Shown here piece after piece: positions 6,810-8,701 of a stretch of DNA of 8,701 nucleotides. The number at the start of each line of letters is the position of its first letter. Within the stretch, counting starts at the first letter, position 1. Source of the DNA: Bacteroidales bacterium (GTDB taxonomy: Bacteria > Bacteroidota > Bacteroidia > Bacteroidales > F082); the NCBI GenBank assembly GCA_017508895.1, contig JAFWRA010000102.1, forward strand, positions 1 through 8,701, read 5' to 3'. The translations under genes were made by a program, and so were the position numbers. Under the pieces are notes generated by a model. It searched no databases, was not told the origin of the DNA, and saw nothing but the letters and a program-made list of their open reading frames with translations.

Positions 6810-8156
6810 TCAAATCGCCTTCACCCGACAAACCAAATCATCGGGAATTTGCTGATTCTCAATGAACATGGTCATGTAAACGGGCAAATACACGGCTTTG
6901 CCTTTAACGGAAATGTTCTCGTTTTGAAGGATGATGCCCTTGTCAATGCCATAATCTTCATTGGTCAGCAGGTGGGTCATAGAGACATGACGGATATAGT
7001 CTTTCCCAGACTTTACCTCGATGGGAAGCAAAGTTCCATTGTGCTCAATCATGAAATCTACCTCGCCGTTTTTCTTGCTGTTGTAATAATAAAGGTCAAA
7101 CTGGTGTGCAGTCAACTCTTGTGCGACAAAATTCTCATAAATGGCTCCATGGTTGATGTTGATTTTCCCCTGTAAGATTTTCAGTTGCAGTCCGTTGGCA
7201 TACATGGCGCAAAGTAATCCTATGTCGTTCAGAAACAGCTTGAAGAGATTGCGCGACTTGGAAAGCATCAGCGGTAGTGCTGGTTCGTTGGCGCAATAGG
7301 TTGGCAAAGCAACACCAGCATCCCTGAGCCAAAGGAATCGGTTTTCGTAGCGGCTGAACTTCTGGTTCTCGTTGAGGTTTTTCAGCACGAAACGTTTGTT
7401 CTTGCTATTGATTTCCGACGGAATCAGCATCAGAATCTCGTTCAGATAGAGTTTTTCCTTGGGGTCGTATTGGGCAATGTCCTTCTTGTAAAGGTCAATG
7501 ATGGATTTCTGAACCTCTATGACCTTGGCAATGTTGTTGGTTTTCAGATAAATGTCGACAGCGGCAGGCATTCCGCCAACGATGAGGTACAGATGGAAAA
7601 GTTTCATGGTTTGCTGATGGATAAACTCGTCAACAGGAGAAAGACTCTGGTTGCCATTCCTTAGATGTTCGATGACTTCATCAGAAAAGTTGTTTGCTTT
7701 CATGAACTCTTCAAAGTCAAGAGGATACATGGTTTTTATATCCAAATAACCTACAGGAAACGAACGGATGTCCTTCAACTCAATCCCTAAAAGCGAGCCA
7801 CTCATGATGTACTTGTAACTGCCCTCGTCGACAAGAAACTTTATTGCTGTGACAATTTCCTTGCAGCACTGCACTTCGTCAAAAAAAAAGATAGTTTTTC
7901 CTCCCACTAAATGCTTGCCAGTGAGTACAGAAAGACCACGCAAGAGATCTTTAGCATTCGTTGTCTGTTGGAAAAGTTGCATGGCTGCTTCATTTTCCAA
8001 GAAGTTGATTTCGACAGAAGATGAGGAGAATTCTTTCAGTGTTTTCCTGATAGAATAGGTCTTTCCCACCTGTCGTGCGCCTGTAATTAAAAGGGCTTTT
8101 TTTGAGGAAGAAACTATCCAATTTTTAATAGAATTTTCTATTTTTCTGTAAATCAT
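6810..8156 (-). CDS. AAA_14/DUF4143 ATPase with C-terminal PD-(D/E)XK-like motif
   Basis: A 448-residue protein of the widespread AAA_14 + DUF4143 family, common in Bacteroidetes genomes in many copies and of uncertain role. The order is: Walker A GARQVGKT (26-33), Walker B TIFFFDEVQ (88-96), and sensor-1-like YIMSGSLLG (116-124). Next come VGGMP (193-197), LFLNDIGLL (307-315) and GAIYENFVAQEL (337-348), the usual DUF4143 hallmarks. GEVDFMI (364-370) with PIEVKSG (378-384) follows, a PD-(D/E)XK nuclease-type signature with D367, E380 and K382. Length is normal and no motif is broken. ATG 8156 sits 10 bp from the first of two direct repeats that flank its promoter. It is monocistronic by appearance: 91 bp separate it from the helicase gene, and it converges on the ATPase operon. 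Defence, toxin and housekeeping roles have all been considered for the family; none can be assigned here. Confidence 0.9.
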   Translation of the reverse strand: MIYRKIENSIKNWIVSSSKKALLITGARQVGKTYSIRKTLKEFSSSSVEINFLENEAAMQLFQQTTNAKDLLRGLSVLTGKHLVGGKTIFFFDEVQCCKEIVTAIKFLVDEGSYKYIMSGSLLGIELKDIRSFPVGYLDIKTMYPLDFEEFMKANNFSDEVIEHLRNGNQSLSPVDEFIHQQTMKLFHLYLIVGGMPAAVDIYLKTNNIAKVIEVQKSIIDLYKKDIAQYDPKEKLYLNEILMLIPSEINSKNKRFVLKNLNENQKFSRYENRFLWLRDAGVALPTYCANEPALPLMLSKSRNLFKLFLNDIGLLCAMYANGLQLKILQGKININHGAIYENFVAQELTAHQFDLYYYNSKKNGEVDFMIEHNGTLLPIEVKSGKDYIRHVSMTHLLTNEDYGIDKGIILQNENISVKGKAVYLPVYMTMFIENQQIPDDLVCRVKAI

Positions 8157-8166
8157 ATTAATAAAT

Positions 8167-8223
8167 ATAAAAATGTCCGTTTTTCGGCAACAAAATTACA
8201 TAAAAATGTCCGTTTTTCGGCAA
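8167..8223 (-). repeat. Two exact 24-bp direct repeats overlapping the AAA_14 gene promoter
   Basis: The 24-bp sequences at 8167-8190 and 8200-8223 are identical, with core TGTCCGTTTTTCGGCA on the plus strand, a 9-bp spacer and a 33-bp period. Each copy is itself an imperfect palindrome (minus strand TGCCG-AAAAA-CGGaCA, with one extra base). Two copies three helical turns apart around a promoter look like operator sites. They could also be a family-specific short repeat. Confidence 0.75.
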
Positions 8224-8224
8224 A
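8191..8224 (-). promoter_or_regulatory. Promoter of the AAA_14 ATPase gene
   Basis: On the minus strand TAATTTTG (plus 8191-8198) matches the Bacteroidetes -7 consensus TAnnTTTG exactly. A TTTG (plus 8221-8224) lies 22 nt upstream, slightly longer than the usual spacing. One direct repeat fills the space between the two elements and the other covers the predicted transcription start near 8185. A protein bound there could block the promoter (inferred). Confidence 0.6.
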
Positions 8225-8247
8225 TAAATCAAAAAAAGCATCTTTAG

Positions 8248-8701
8248 CTACCCGAAAAACTCCTCCTTGAAATTCACAAAACATACCCGTTCCTGCGCTC
8301 GGGTCAAAGCTGTGTAAAGCCAACGCAGGTCTTCCACTTCGAGCGTTTCCTTTTGGTTTAATGAGGAATCGATGTAGACGTTGTTCCATTGCCCGCCTTG
8401 GGTTTTGTGGCAGGTGAGAGCGTATGCAAATTTCACCTGTAAGGCGTTGAACCACGGGTTTTTCTTCATTTCCTTGTAGCGTTGGCGACGGTTGGGAATG
8501 TCCATATAATCCTCTTCGATGGCGGCAAACAGCCTCTTGCTTTCCTCTTCCGTCAGCGAAGCGCTATTGCTGTTCAAGGTGTCCAACAGGATTTTCGCCT
8601 CTAAGTTGGGAGCGTCTGGATAGTCGGTGAAGCTGAGTTCCACGTCGGCGAAACGAAATCCGTACATCTCTTCGAAATGCTTGATTTTCCGTATTTCAGC
8701 C
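8248..8701 (-). CDS. SF1 DNA helicase, RecD/UvrD_C_2-like, C-terminal part (5' end outside window)
   Basis: The reading frame stays open through the window edge (11 more codons upstream of the Met at 8667), so only the C-terminal ~150 residues are seen, ending at TAG 8248-8250. Two late superfamily-1 motifs are clear. ALTCHKTQGGQW (codons near 8385-8421) is the UvrD_C_2 form of the T-x-H-x-x-QG motif. RWLYTALTRAQERV (near 8284-8325) is motif VI with its catalytic-type arginine. These place it with RecD-like/exodeoxyribonuclease-type helicases that unwind DNA in repair or recombination. The ATP-binding half is not visible. It is followed by the AAA_14 gene on the same strand, which has its own promoter, so they are probably separate units. 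Confidence 0.82.
   Translation of the reverse strand, partial: AEIRKIKHFEEMYGFRFADVELSFTDYPDAPNLEAKILLDTLNSNSASLTEEESKRLFAAIEEDYMDIPNRRQRYKEMKKNPWFNALQVKFAYALTCHKTQGGQWNNVYIDSSLNQKETLEVEDLRWLYTALTRAQERVCFVNFKEEFFG

Noticed and set aside
8167..8223. Two repeats as a CRISPR array
   Set aside because: There are only two units with a 9-bp spacer, no cas genes, and they sit on a promoter.
8153..8455. A 100-codon minus-strand frame crossing the promoter repeats
   Set aside because: It overlaps the helicase end in another frame, and its repeated AEKRTFL is just a translation of the DNA repeats.

Overview
The window looks like chromosome of a member of the Bacteroidales (Bacteroides/Prevotella-like). 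Three things support this: a Bacteroidetes-type 5S rRNA, two promoters matching the phylum's TTTG / TAnnTTTG consensus with almost no Shine-Dalgarno sequences, and a fimbrillin-like/FN3-like surface lipoprotein typical of the order. No species can be named from this sequence alone.

Layout. (1) 20-180: a 5S rRNA gene with its own intrinsic terminator, presumably the tail of an rRNA operon. (2) About 326-3439: a promoter followed by a leader of about 350 nt that can form six successive hairpins, then a 54-residue small protein gene (709-873). After a 13-bp gap comes a large mosaic lipoprotein (887-3439). It consists of a signal peptide with lipobox, a fimbrillin-like N-terminus, three FN3-like repeats, and a C-type-lectin-like C-terminal domain whose last ~48 codons resemble the variable region of diversity-generating-retroelement (DGR) targets. 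(3) 3471-3532: a near-continuous GC-rich hairpin separating the lipoprotein gene from the next unit. (4) 3564-6678: two co-directional genes 25 bp apart, a SIR2-family protein and a tandem-domain KaiC/RecA-like ATPase. This is the best candidate in the window for a little-described system: a SIR2 NAD-consuming enzyme paired with a P-loop ATPase is an architecture used in anti-phage defence, but I do not recognise this particular pair. (5) 6679-6809: a short convergent intergenic region holding nested inverted repeats. (6) 6810-8156 (minus): an AAA_14/DUF4143 ATPase with a C-terminal nuclease-like motif. Its promoter is interleaved with two exact 24-bp direct repeats. (7) 8248-8701 (minus): the C-terminal part of a RecD/UvrD-like SF1 helicase that runs off the window.

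How the genes may work together. The small protein and lipoprotein probably share one transcript and serve the cell surface. SIR2 and the KaiC-like ATPase probably form an operon in which the ATPase could sense or scaffold and the SIR2 enzyme act as effector (inference). The two minus-strand genes appear independent of the rest. No reverse transcriptase, DGR template repeat, transposase, integrase, tRNA or CRISPR array was found.
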